A stretch of 64,000 nucleotides of DNA from Nitrospira defluvii (GTDB lineage: Bacteria > Nitrospirota > Nitrospiria > Nitrospirales > Nitrospiraceae): contig NZ_CAJNBJ010000002.1 in NCBI RefSeq assembly GCF_905220995.1, forward strand, positions 248,001-312,000, read 5' to 3'. Positions 18,698 to 27,425 of the stretch are shown here, in pieces. The translations under genes were made by a program, and so were the position numbers. Each line of letters begins with the position of its first letter. The first letter of the stretch is position 1. The notes beneath the pieces were generated by a model. That model did no database searches, was not told the DNA's origin, and worked only from the letters and a program-made list of their open reading frames with translations.

Positions 18698-20035
18698 ATG
18701 GCAACCGGCATCGCACAGATCAGACGCTCGGTCCTCACGTTAGCCCTTCCCGTCACCGTCAGCAGCCTGCTCCAACGGGCTGAAGGCATCGTTGCCGTCT
18801 TCCTCGTAGGAGGATTGGGCGCTGTCCCGATTGCGGCCGTCGGCCTCGGCCAATTGTTGGCCTTTATCGCCACGACTCTGGTGTCCGGTCTCTCGGTCGG
18901 TTCCAATGTCGTCATGGCGCAATTATGGGGCGCCCGCCGGTACGACGACGCAGGCCAGGCCGCGCGCCATTTCCTCGGACTGTCCATCCTCATCTCCCTC
19001 GGCCTCTTGACGTTCGGGCTTCTGGTGAATCGGCGCGCGATGGGATTGCTGGGAGCACAAGCAGACGTGATCCGCCTTGCGCTTCCCTACTCGAACCTGA
19101 TCTTCCTGCTCATTCCGTTTACGATCCTGCTGCAGGTCCTCTCCTCGATCTTGCAGGGCACGGGTGACACCAAAACGCCGATGTATGCCATGATCGTAGT
19201 GAATCTGCTCCACATTGCCATCGCGATTCCTCTCATCTACGGTCACTGGGGGTTTCCGGCCTTGGGCATCAATGGCGCCGCCATCGCGGTCGGCGTCGCG
19301 GAGGCGACCGGCTGTCTGTACCTCCTCACACGCTGCCGGCCCATGCTCCGCCGCGCGCATCGATTCCGCTTCGATTTGATTCGCACGATTTGGCACGTGG
19401 GGGCACCGGTCTCGGGCGAGCGTGTCGTCCAGCAGGCCGGCATTTTGCTGTACACCAAGATCGTGTTGATGTACGGGACCGTCGCGTACGCGGCCCACCA
19501 GGTCGGCTTGTCGATTGAGTCCCTGTCGTTTCTTCCAGGGTACGGCTTCGCGATCGCGGCAGCCACGATGGTAGGACAGAGCATCGGCGCTGGCAAATAC
19601 ACCCGGGCGAAGCTCGAAACCTGGGAAGCGAACCGACTGGCCGCCTACCTGATGTCAGCCATGGGGCTGGTTTTTTTCTTGTTCCCCTATGCGTTGCTCC
19701 GCGCCTTCACCAGTGATGAGGCCGTCGTTGAGTTGGGCACGCTGTTTTTGAAAATCGTGGCTCTGCTGCAGATTCCGCTCGCGCTCACCATGGTGGTGGC
19801 CGGCTCCCTGCGCGGGGCGGGTGATACCCGGTTCGTCATGATCGCGACGATGATCGGCATGTGGGGCATGCGGATTCCCCTGGCCATCGTGGCAGGCTAC
19901 TGGCTGAGTCTTGGAGTGTTCTACGTGTGGCTGGCAATGATCGCAGACTGGACGCTGCGCATGGCCTTGATGCTCTGGCGGCACCGTTCGGAGCGGTGGA
20001 GAAGCATCCAGGTGCTCCGTTCATCCCCCACCTGA
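18698..20035 (+). CDS. MATE family efflux transporter
   Basis: A 445-residue protein with about twelve hydrophobic helices in two similar halves, as in multidrug and toxic compound extrusion transporters. Typical motifs are LPVTVSSLLQRAEGIVAVFLVGGLG near the N-terminus, LLQVLSSILQGTGDTKTPMY at about 145-165, and GAGDTRFVMIATMIGMWGMRIPLA in the second half. It would export cationic or amphipathic compounds using a sodium or proton gradient. It is divergently arranged from the nuclease gene with about 100 bases between starts. Substrate cannot be deduced. Confidence 0.9.
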   Translation: MATGIAQIRRSVLTLALPVTVSSLLQRAEGIVAVFLVGGLGAVPIAAVGLGQLLAFIATTLVSGLSVGSNVVMAQLWGARRYDDAGQAARHFLGLSILISLGLLTFGLLVNRRAMGLLGAQADVIRLALPYSNLIFLLIPFTILLQVLSSILQGTGDTKTPMYAMIVVNLLHIAIAIPLIYGHWGFPALGINGAAIAVGVAEATGCLYLLTRCRPMLRRAHRFRFDLIRTIWHVGAPVSGERVVQQAGILLYTKIVLMYGTVAYAAHQVGLSIESLSFLPGYGFAIAAATMVGQSIGAGKYTRAKLETWEANRLAAYLMSAMGLVFFLFPYALLRAFTSDEAVVELGTLFLKIVALLQIPLALTMVVAGSLRGAGDTRFVMIATMIGMWGMRIPLAIVAGYWLSLGVFYVWLAMIADWTLRMALMLWRHRSERWRSIQVLRSSPT

Positions 20036-20040
20036 AGCAC

Positions 20041-21408
20041 TCAGCTCTTCCCGTCGACCGCACATTCCGGCGGGCGAACGGCCGGCCGCGTGTCCTTGCC
20101 CGAGCCGGCTCGAACCTCGATACGTCCGACGGCCTTCACATTCGCGCAGAGATCGCCCAGGCCCGGCGTCACCAAGCGATAGGGCCCGCCCTTGCCGTCG
20201 GGAAGAGGCTGCCCGTCAAGCTCATACAGCAACAGCCCGAAATCCTGCGCCTGTTGCAGCGTGAGGGTGGCGGCATACTTGCCGTCGATGGAGTGAAACG
20301 TCACATGGTCGGCGTCGACCGCGAGCGCCGGGATCTCCAGCAAGCCCTTCACACGGATCGCGCGCCCCCGCATGGACGGCATCAGTTCGCTGATATCCTC
20401 TACCCGTTGCTCGCGCGGCAACTGCCCCAGCGCTGTCCTGGTTAATGAGACCGGCTGAACGACCGCGCCGTCGATGCGCACAATGCCAGGCCCCGACAGT
20501 TCTTTTTCAGTGATCGTCTTGACCATCGCCGTCAGCGCTTCATTCACCGGTGTGGGAATGCCCAACTCACGTCCGACCCGCACGATGTAGCCGTTCAGAT
20601 AGTCGATCTCCGTCGGGCGTTTGGCCTTCCAATCGTCGTACATCGACGTATGAATGTCGCGCAGCTCCTGCGTCCACTTCACGACCTTCTCGGCCATGTC
20701 GGGCGCCAAGGGAACCTTCACCGCCGCGGACACCGCCGCCACTTCGCCGACAATTTGGCGGATGACGCCGGCCATCTCCGGATGATCGAGCGCCTTCGCG
20801 ACCTTGTCATCGATCACGACCGTGAGCGGATTGAAGACACAATTCCAGCACATCTTCTCCCATTTGCTCTTCCGGATATCCTCGCTCAGCTGGCAGGATA
20901 TCCCCGCCTGCTTGAACACCTCAGCGATCTGGGAGACCCGGTCGCTCTTGTGCCCCATCAGTTCGCCGATGGCCACCCCACCGCGCTTGTAATGTTCAAT
21001 GACGCCTGGTTCGACGATCTTGGAATAGATGAAGGCCACCCCGCCGACCACACAGTCACGGTGAAGGCGGGATATGATGCGATCTTCTGTATCGATGCCG
21101 TTCTGTAGCGTGAGAATCACCGTGCGATCCGTCAGCACCGGTTCCAACTGCGTCATGACCTCGTCGAGGTCATAGGCCTTCACGGCCAGGATGATGAGAT
21201 CAGGTGTCGCAAGCTCCCGGGGATCGGAAGCGGCCGGCGGATGGACGGTGAAATTTCCCTTGGCGCTCTTAATCGTCAACCCATTCTGTTTCACTGCCTC
21301 CAACGTGCGAGGCCTGAGAAGAAATGACACATCGGGATTGTTCTTGGCGAGATGCGCCCCAAAGAACCCCCCGACGGAACCAGCCCCGACCACCATGATC
21401 TGCTTCAT
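20041..21408 (-). CDS. 2-dehydropantoate 2-reductase (ApbA/PanE family) with extra C-terminal domain
   Basis: A 455-residue protein. Residues 1-310 are a ketopantoate reductase: NADPH-binding GAGSVGGFFGAHLA at the N-terminus, then VKAYDLDEV, LTLQNGID and the catalytic-domain segment KSKWEKMCWNCVFNPLT. These enzymes make pantoate for pantothenate and CoA. ATG 21408 is preferred over GTG 21420 because GAGG lies six to seven bases upstream of it. The last 130 residues are not part of normal PanE: VTFHSIDGKYAATL, LLYELDGQPLP and GGPYRLVTPG resemble fragments of a sulfite-oxidase-type molybdopterin-binding fold. The fusion makes a simple PanE role uncertain. Confidence 0.8.
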   Translation of the reverse strand: MKQIMVVGAGSVGGFFGAHLAKNNPDVSFLLRPRTLEAVKQNGLTIKSAKGNFTVHPPAASDPRELATPDLIILAVKAYDLDEVMTQLEPVLTDRTVILTLQNGIDTEDRIISRLHRDCVVGGVAFIYSKIVEPGVIEHYKRGGVAIGELMGHKSDRVSQIAEVFKQAGISCQLSEDIRKSKWEKMCWNCVFNPLTVVIDDKVAKALDHPEMAGVIRQIVGEVAAVSAAVKVPLAPDMAEKVVKWTQELRDIHTSMYDDWKAKRPTEIDYLNGYIVRVGRELGIPTPVNEALTAMVKTITEKELSGPGIVRIDGAVVQPVSLTRTALGQLPREQRVEDISELMPSMRGRAIRVKGLLEIPALAVDADHVTFHSIDGKYAATLTLQQAQDFGLLLYELDGQPLPDGKGGPYRLVTPGLGDLCANVKAVGRIEVRAGSGKDTRPAVRPPECAVDGKS

Positions 21409-21491
21409 GAGATGCCTCACTCGTTGCGTTCAAAAGACGCGTACTATAGCATGCAGCCGCGCACCTGAAACAGTGAGGGCAACCAACCTTC

Positions 21492-22223
21492 ATGGGAGCC
21501 GGATCCACCCTCGGCCTTGTTCGGCACAAACTCTCCACTGCGAGGTCTGTCACCGTCCTGACCGGAGCGGGGATCTCCGCCGACAGCGGCGTCCCGACGT
21601 TTCGCGGCGCCGACGGGCTGTGGAAGCAATACCGCGCCGAAGAGCTTGCCACCCCGGAAGCCTTCGCGCGTGATCCGAGGCTAGTCTGGGAATGGTACAA
21701 CTGGCGCCGGGAACTCATCGCCACCAAACGGCCCAATCCGGCCCACGAAGCGGTCGCCTCGATGGAACAGCGGTTCGAGCAGTTCTGGCTCATCACCCAG
21801 AACGTCGACGGGCTGCACCGCGACGCCGGATCCCGACAACTCTCAGAAATCCACGGCAACATCTGGAAGGTCCGCTGCACCGCCTGCCGCCTCATCGTGG
21901 AAAACCGGGACGTCCCGATCGCCATGCTGCCCCTCTGCCAGTCCTGCAGCGGACTGCTTCGGCCGCACATTGTCTGGTTCGGGGAATCACTCGCAGAAGA
22001 AGATCTGGAGAAGAGTGCCGCTGCACTGCAGAGCAGCGATGTCTGCCTGATCATCGGCACATCCGGACTGGTCTATCCGGCGGCGGGATTCGGCGCCATC
22101 GCCAAGCAGGCCGGCGCGTATATCGTGGAAATCAATCTCGACTCAACGCCGCACTCGAGCCTGGTTGACGCCAGCCTGCAAGGACGCGCACGCGACCTAG
22201 TACCGTTGTTACTGGAGACGTGA
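21492..22223 (+). CDS. cobB: NAD-dependent protein deacylase (Sir2/CobB)
   Basis: A 243-residue sirtuin. NAD-binding motifs GAGISADSGVPTFRG and TQNVDGLHRDAGS are intact, with the catalytic histidine in IHGN. Four zinc cysteines are in CTACR and CQSCSG, followed by RPHIVWFGE and GTSGLVYPAAG. The WEWYNWRR segment supplies the Tyr and Arg that in class III sirtuins bind succinyl or malonyl groups, so desuccinylase as well as deacetylase activity is likely. It converges on the HAD gene with a 15-base overlap at the 3' ends. Confidence 0.92.
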   Translation: MGAGSTLGLVRHKLSTARSVTVLTGAGISADSGVPTFRGADGLWKQYRAEELATPEAFARDPRLVWEWYNWRRELIATKRPNPAHEAVASMEQRFEQFWLITQNVDGLHRDAGSRQLSEIHGNIWKVRCTACRLIVENRDVPIAMLPLCQSCSGLLRPHIVWFGESLAEEDLEKSAAALQSSDVCLIIGTSGLVYPAAGFGAIAKQAGAYIVEINLDSTPHSSLVDASLQGRARDLVPLLLET

Positions 22224-22934
22224 CAAAAGCGGCAGGATTTCGTTGAGGGTCGCGATGGTCGTTCCGCTCGATGCCCCGGGCGGCATGCCTCTGGCGAGCA
22301 GCACACCCGTCAGCCCCACAGCAACCGCGCCCTTCACATCATCTCGTTCGCTGTCGCCCACATGCAACGCGTCTTCCGGATCCACCGCATGTTTGTCCAG
22401 CGCCTGCTCAAAAATCCGGGCGGACGGTTTGGCGGCATGGGCCAAGCTGGAAATCGTAATTGTATCGAAGAAGTCCGCGATCCCGAGCCCTCGCAGTACG
22501 GCAAACAACCGCGAGTCGAAATTGGAAATGATCCCCAGCTCATAGCCCTGATCTTTGAGCGTCTTCAGCACATCCAGCGTCTCCGGAAAGAGCTTCCAGG
22601 ACTCCGCTTGTGCGAACCGTGCAAACACATCTTCAAAAAACTCATCAAACTTCTCAAACATGCCGACGCGGTAAAACACATTGTGGACGATATCGAACCA
22701 CCACAGGCGCTCCGATTGCTTGATCGCCCCCGGTTCCGTCGCGGCAAACACCGGCGGCGGCGCATCTCGGAACGAGCGGGCAAACGCCGCTTTGATTGCC
22801 GCTAACGAATCCGGCGTTTTGCGAAAACCGTGGCGCTCCGCATGCTGGAGATAAATCTCCGCCACGGATCCTTGAATGTGAAAGAGGGTATCGGCAGCGT
22901 CGAAAAACACGACTTGGATGCGGCTCTGACTCAT
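22209..22934 (-). CDS. HAD-superfamily (subclass IA) hydrolase-like protein
   Basis: A 241-residue HAD protein. Motif I reads FFDAADTLF, so the nucleophilic Asp is present but the position of the second, acid/base Asp is Ala. Motif II is IISNFDSRL, motif III the Lys in AAKPSARIFEQAL, motif IV HVGDSERDDVKGA. The helical cap between motifs I and II is of the type seen in phosphoglycolate phosphatase-like and HDHD3-like proteins. With the second Asp missing it may be a poor phosphatase or act on another leaving group. Substrate unknown. Confidence 0.8.
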   Translation of the reverse strand: MSQSRIQVVFFDAADTLFHIQGSVAEIYLQHAERHGFRKTPDSLAAIKAAFARSFRDAPPPVFAATEPGAIKQSERLWWFDIVHNVFYRVGMFEKFDEFFEDVFARFAQAESWKLFPETLDVLKTLKDQGYELGIISNFDSRLFAVLRGLGIADFFDTITISSLAHAAKPSARIFEQALDKHAVDPEDALHVGDSERDDVKGAVAVGLTGVLLARGMPPGASSGTTIATLNEILPLLSRLQ

Positions 22935-23142
22935 CGTACGGATTCACTCCTCATCTTCGGCTTTCTACGCCATCACCCGGCAAGGTGGTCGGATTGTATC
23001 AGGATGCGCAAAATCTCCGCCAGCGCTGTCCGCACCGAGGCTCACACCTGCCTTGTCACACGCAGTGAGATTCGGCGTTTTCTTTGACAGTTCTCAGACC
23101 CTTTGTTAGCGTCGCCTCAATGGGTACAGCGGGGTATGATTG

Positions 23143-24276
23143 ATGGGATCCACCGTTTTCGTCATCGACAGCAGCCCGGCCGTGCATCGCATGGTGGAGC
23201 AACTTTCCACCACGGATGGCCATAGGGTCTTGGGATTCCACGATGGGCCTGCGGCGCTCGAAGCCGCCCGCTCACAAAGCCCCGCACTGATCATTGCCGA
23301 CTATCATCTTGAGAACATCACCTTCTCAGGCTTCTGCAAAGAAATCGGGCGGCAGGAGAATCTGGCCGAAACGTTGATCATCTCGATGGTGGACGCCGCA
23401 GACCGGCTGGATGAAAATAAACTACGCTCGCTCGGCGTCCGCGCGTTCCTCAAGAAACCGCTTCAACGCGAACAACTCCTCGACATGATCAAAACCATCC
23501 TGACCGGCACCGGGGAACGCCCCAACCCGAAACCGGCCAAAGCGCGAACCTGGCCCCCGGTTTTCACAGGAACCGACGACGAGGAAGCGCAGGCATTGCC
23601 GCAAGACGCCGCCGCCGATGAGCCCCCTCGCCCTGCGAGGGAGAAGGAACAGGTCACTATGCCCTCAGCAATGCCCTCGACTAAACCCACTGGCGAAGAG
23701 TTGATGCGGGGTCTGGTCGAACATCTCCTCCAATCGGCGACCGTGCAAACCGATCGCACCATCACCGAGCTCATGCCCGCCGCCGTCGCCAAGGAGGTCG
23801 CAGGACAATTAGGGGCTGCCCTCGGCAAGGCCGTACAGGCTGAAGTGAGCAAACAGGTCGCGGAAGCGCTCACGACGGAACGCGTGCAGACGAGTCTGCG
23901 CACGCTCATCCAAGAGGAATTGAAACGTCAGAGCGAGGCACAGCTGGCTGGTGTGGAGGCGACGATCCGCCAGCATGTCACAGACCAGACGCCTGCACTC
24001 GTGGAGCAAGCGGCGGACAAACGACTCGGCGAGCTCACGGACCGCGGCATCCAGAAACACCTGCCGCAAGCCATGCAGAGCCATCGTGACCTGATCACGG
24101 AGTTAGTAAAAAAAGAAGTCGAGCACTCGGCTGCGACCTATGTACGACAAGCAGCCGACGAGATTGTGCGGGAAATGGCGAAAGATCCGATCTTGCAGGC
24201 TGTGCAACGGATCGTTCCAAGCGTGGCGGAAACCCAGATCCGGGCCGAGATCACACGATTGAGCTCACCCGACTAA
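23143..24276 (+). CDS. Receiver-domain protein with a long helical C-terminal region
   Basis: A 377-residue protein. Residues 1-122 are a CheY-like receiver domain with acceptor D53 in IIADYHL and the conserved Lys in FLKKPL. A proline-rich linker (about 125-180) leads to residues 185-377, which are almost entirely amphipathic helix built of repeated segments such as TITELMPAAVAKEVAGQLGAA and LITELVKKEVEHSAA. There is no DNA-binding or enzyme domain. ATG 23143 is one codon after an in-frame TTG and follows a GGGG sequence. No histidine kinase is nearby. The output is probably a protein interaction. Confidence 0.75.
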   Translation: MGSTVFVIDSSPAVHRMVEQLSTTDGHRVLGFHDGPAALEAARSQSPALIIADYHLENITFSGFCKEIGRQENLAETLIISMVDAADRLDENKLRSLGVRAFLKKPLQREQLLDMIKTILTGTGERPNPKPAKARTWPPVFTGTDDEEAQALPQDAAADEPPRPAREKEQVTMPSAMPSTKPTGEELMRGLVEHLLQSATVQTDRTITELMPAAVAKEVAGQLGAALGKAVQAEVSKQVAEALTTERVQTSLRTLIQEELKRQSEAQLAGVEATIRQHVTDQTPALVEQAADKRLGELTDRGIQKHLPQAMQSHRDLITELVKKEVEHSAATYVRQAADEIVREMAKDPILQAVQRIVPSVAETQIRAEITRLSSPD

Positions 24277-24288
24277 CGCCTCGCGGCG

Positions 24289-24408
24289 TTACCCTCGCTT
24301 CACCTTTTTGGCCGCTGCACGGCGGGTCTTGGCGAGCGCCTTCACGCGCGCCACGTTCTTGCGGTGCTTCTTCCGAACCTTCCGATCCTTCTCACGTCCC
24401 CTCGGCAT
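24289..24408 (-). CDS. Very basic 39-residue protein
   Basis: A short gene that I read directly on the minus strand. ATG at 24408 is preceded by AAGGAGAAACT, a good ribosome binding site. The 39-residue product begins MPRGREKDRKVRKKHRKN, continues with VARVKALAKTRRAAAKK and ends in TAA at 24289. Over a third of residues are Lys or Arg, spread along a predicted helix, resembling small ribosome- or nucleic-acid-associated basic proteins. It sits between the receiver gene and valS. Function is unknown; the ribosome binding site and lack of internal stops support a real gene. Confidence 0.6.
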   Translation of the reverse strand: MPRGREKDRKVRKKHRKNVARVKALAKTRRAAAKKVKRG

Positions 24409-24541
24409 AGTTTCTCCTTCAACGGTAAACCGGCTTGCTGGCCGGCGAGCCCACTCGACATCGAATGAACCGCCGGATGTATATCACAGGGCTTCACTCC
24501 GCTACAACCTGTTGCACCGCAATTGACGCGCGATCGTTACC

Positions 24542-24570
24542 TTGAGCACCCCGGCGGCACATGGTAAGAT
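24542..24570 (+). promoter_or_regulatory. Likely valS promoter
   Basis: TTGAGC (24542-24547) and TAAGAT (24565-24570) are separated by 17 bases, a good sigma-70-type match about 90 bases upstream of the valS start. Read by eye; not tested. Confidence 0.4.
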
Positions 24571-24628
24571 GCGCCCGCGCTGCAGCATGCGCGCCTAATT
24601 CACTCGATACCATGAAAATGTTTCTGTG

Positions 24629-24654
24629 CAGGATGCTCACGATCCAGCATCCTG
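24629..24654 (+). promoter_or_regulatory. Perfect hairpin in the valS leader
   Basis: CAGGATGCT (24629-24637) and AGCATCCTG (24646-24654) form a perfect 9-bp stem with an 8-base loop, ending eight bases before the valS ATG. It overlaps a 15-codon open frame (24612-24659) that stops three bases before valS. The position suggests translational control, which is inference. Confidence 0.4.
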
Positions 24655-24662
24655 CCTAGCCC

Positions 24663-27425
24663 ATGTCCACGCCACAACTCGATAAAACCTACAGTCCCCA
24701 CGACGTCGAAAACCGCTGGTACCATCGCTGGATCGACGCCGGCCTGTTTCACGCCGACCCGACCCATGCCGGACAACCCTACTCCATGGTGATCCCTCCG
24801 CCGAATGTCACGGGATCTCTGCATGTGGGCCACGCCCTGAACAACACCCTGCAAGACATCCTGATCCGCTGGCGCCGCATGCAAGGTCGGAATGTGCTGT
24901 GGATGCCCGGGACCGACCATGCCGGCATTGCGACGCAAAATGTCGTGGAGCGGCAACTGCAGGCCGAGGGCACGTCGCGGGAAGCACTCGGACGCGAAGC
25001 ATTTCTGAAACGAGTCTGGAGTTGGAAGGAAAAATCCGGCGGGACGATCATCGGCCAGCTCAAAAAGCTCGGAGCCTCCTGCGATTGGGAGCGGGAACGG
25101 TTCACCATGGATCCCGGTCTGTCCGAAGCGGTCCGCGAGGTCTTCGTTCGCCTCCATCAGGATGGACTCCTGTATCGCGGTGAACGGTTGATCAATTGGT
25201 GCCCGCGCTGCCTGACGGCCTTGTCAGACATCGAAGTCGAACACGAAGACGCAACCGGGAAGCTGTATACGATTCGCTACCCGTTGGCAGATGACCCGAC
25301 ACAATATCTCCTCGTCGCCACCACCCGCCCCGAGACCATGCTCGGTGATACGGCGGTGGCCGTGCATCCGGAAGACGATCGATATCGCTATCTGATCGGC
25401 AAGCGCGTCCGGTTACCATTGACAAGCCGTACGATTCCCATCGTCGGTGATTCGATCCTCGTCGATCGTGAATTCGGCACCGGCGCCGTGAAGATTACGC
25501 CCGCCCACGACTTTAACGACTTCGAGGCCGGTGAGCGACACGAGCTGAAACGGATCAAGATCCTCGATCTCCATGCCCACCTTCGACTGGACGGCTCCTT
25601 AGCCGATCCCGCCGTCGCAGAGGCGGTCGAGAATCTTCCTGTCGCGAAAGCTCGCCCCAAGATCGAACAACTCCTCACCGACCAGGGGTTCCTGGAAAAG
25701 TCTGAGCCTCATAAGCTGGCGCTCGGCAAATGTTATCGCTGCAAAACGGTGGTCGAGCCCTTCTTGTCGGATCAGTGGTTCGTCAAGATCAAGCCGCTGG
25801 CCGAACCGGCGATCCAGGTTGTCGAAGACGGTCGCGTCAGGATCATCCCTGAGGCCTGGAAGAACAACTATCTGGGCTGGATGCGGGACATCAAGGACTG
25901 GTGCGTCTCGCGGCAGATTTGGTGGGGGCATCAAATTCCTGCCTGGTACTGCGAAACCTGTTCCGGCACCTCTTTCTTACGACGCAGTTCCGATGGAGCG
26001 CCATTGATACCTTCGGATGCGGTCGCAATCGTAGCGAAGACGCAGCCGGACGCCTGCCCGCTGGGCCACCGCGACGCGCTTGTCCAAGACCCCGATGTGC
26101 TGGACACCTGGTTTTCCTCCGCCCTCTGGCCCTTCTCTACCCTCGGATGGCCCAAGCAGACGCCCGATTTAAAAGCCTTTTATCCCACCTCCACTCTCGT
26201 GACCGGGCTCGATATTCTCTTCTTCTGGGTTGCGCGCATGATCATGATGGGACTGAAGTTCATGGGCGAAGTGCCGTTCCGCGACGTGTATATCCACGCG
26301 CTGGTTCGCGATGCCGAAGGCCAGAAGATGAGCAAGTCGAAGGGCAACGTCATCGACCCGCTGCATGTGATGGAGCAATACGGTACGGACGCGCTGCGCT
26401 TCACGCTGGCGGCCATGGCCTCCCCCGGGCGCGATGTGAAACTGGCCGAAGAACGCATCGAAGGCTATCGCAACTTTACGAACAAAATCTGGAACGCGGC
26501 CCGCTTTCTCCTGATGCATCTCAACGGCGAACGCGTCGAAGTTCCGCCGGCACAACGATCGTTTCCAGACCGTTGGATTCTAAGTCGCCTGAATACCGCG
26601 ATTAGTACCGTCACGCATGAGTTAGAGCAGTATCGGTTCGACCGTGCCTCCAGTGCGATCTATCAATTCATCTGGCACGAGTACTGCGATAAATACATCG
26701 AGATGGTGAAGCCTGCCCTCAAGGATCAGGACTCCGAGCAGGCCAAGACTACGCGGCAAACCCTGGCCGAGACCTTCGAGACGATGATGCGATTGCTGCA
26801 TCCCTTCATGCCGTTCATTACCGAAGAAATCTGGCAAACGCTCCCGCATGAAGGCACCAGCATCGTCCGCAAGCCCTTCCCGACGACCAGAGCGGATTGG
26901 GCGTCAGAGGAAGTCGAACAGGAGTTCAGCCTGCTGGAAGAATGCCGCGCCCTGATGAACCAGGAGCGCGCGATTCTCGGGTATCCCGCTGGCAAACGTC
27001 TCCATTTCAAGGTGCATGGCAAAACGGAAGCGATTGCGTCCATTCTTGAGAAACACAAAGCCCTGATTGAATACATGGAGAACGTAGACAATCTTTGGAT
27101 AGCCAAGACGTTCGACGTCAGCAACCCAGGGGGTCTTCTGATCTTGACGAGTGGCTCCATCCAAGTGCGGACCTCCATGGAAGATGCGGATCTTGGCAAG
27201 GCTGAAGAAAATGTTCAGAAACAAATTAAGCTGCTTCAAAAAGAAGTCGATCGCACGCAGCAAAAACTGGGCAATCCCGATTTCGTGGCGAAGGCACCGC
27301 CTGAGGTACTGACCGAACACCGCGAGCGTCTTCAACGCGAATCTCAGATGATTCAACTCCTTCAACAGGCGTTGGAACAGATCAAGCTATATACTTTGGA
27401 ACGAACACGTATTGAGCGCCCCTAG
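24663..27425 (+). CDS. valS: Valine--tRNA ligase
   Basis: A class I aminoacyl-tRNA synthetase of 920 residues, normal length for ValRS. The HIGH signature is PPPNVTGSLHVGHAL at about residues 42-56 and the KMSKS loop is QKMSKSKGN near residue 555. The editing domain lies between them (TTRPETMLGDTAVAVHP). The C-terminus (about 850-920) is the coiled-coil tRNA-binding arm with QKQIKLLQKEVDRTQQKLGNPDF. It charges tRNA-Val in the cytosol. It overlaps nadC by 14 bases, and nadC overlaps birA, so valS-nadC-birA form one operon. Confidence 0.97.
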   Translation: MSTPQLDKTYSPHDVENRWYHRWIDAGLFHADPTHAGQPYSMVIPPPNVTGSLHVGHALNNTLQDILIRWRRMQGRNVLWMPGTDHAGIATQNVVERQLQAEGTSREALGREAFLKRVWSWKEKSGGTIIGQLKKLGASCDWERERFTMDPGLSEAVREVFVRLHQDGLLYRGERLINWCPRCLTALSDIEVEHEDATGKLYTIRYPLADDPTQYLLVATTRPETMLGDTAVAVHPEDDRYRYLIGKRVRLPLTSRTIPIVGDSILVDREFGTGAVKITPAHDFNDFEAGERHELKRIKILDLHAHLRLDGSLADPAVAEAVENLPVAKARPKIEQLLTDQGFLEKSEPHKLALGKCYRCKTVVEPFLSDQWFVKIKPLAEPAIQVVEDGRVRIIPEAWKNNYLGWMRDIKDWCVSRQIWWGHQIPAWYCETCSGTSFLRRSSDGAPLIPSDAVAIVAKTQPDACPLGHRDALVQDPDVLDTWFSSALWPFSTLGWPKQTPDLKAFYPTSTLVTGLDILFFWVARMIMMGLKFMGEVPFRDVYIHALVRDAEGQKMSKSKGNVIDPLHVMEQYGTDALRFTLAAMASPGRDVKLAEERIEGYRNFTNKIWNAARFLLMHLNGERVEVPPAQRSFPDRWILSRLNTAISTVTHELEQYRFDRASSAIYQFIWHEYCDKYIEMVKPALKDQDSEQAKTTRQTLAETFETMMRLLHPFMPFITEEIWQTLPHEGTSIVRKPFPTTRADWASEEVEQEFSLLEECRALMNQERAILGYPAGKRLHFKVHGKTEAIASILEKHKALIEYMENVDNLWIAKTFDVSNPGGLLILTSGSIQVRTSMEDADLGKAEENVQKQIKLLQKEVDRTQQKLGNPDFVAKAPPEVLTEHRERLQRESQMIQLLQQALEQIKLYTLERTRIERP

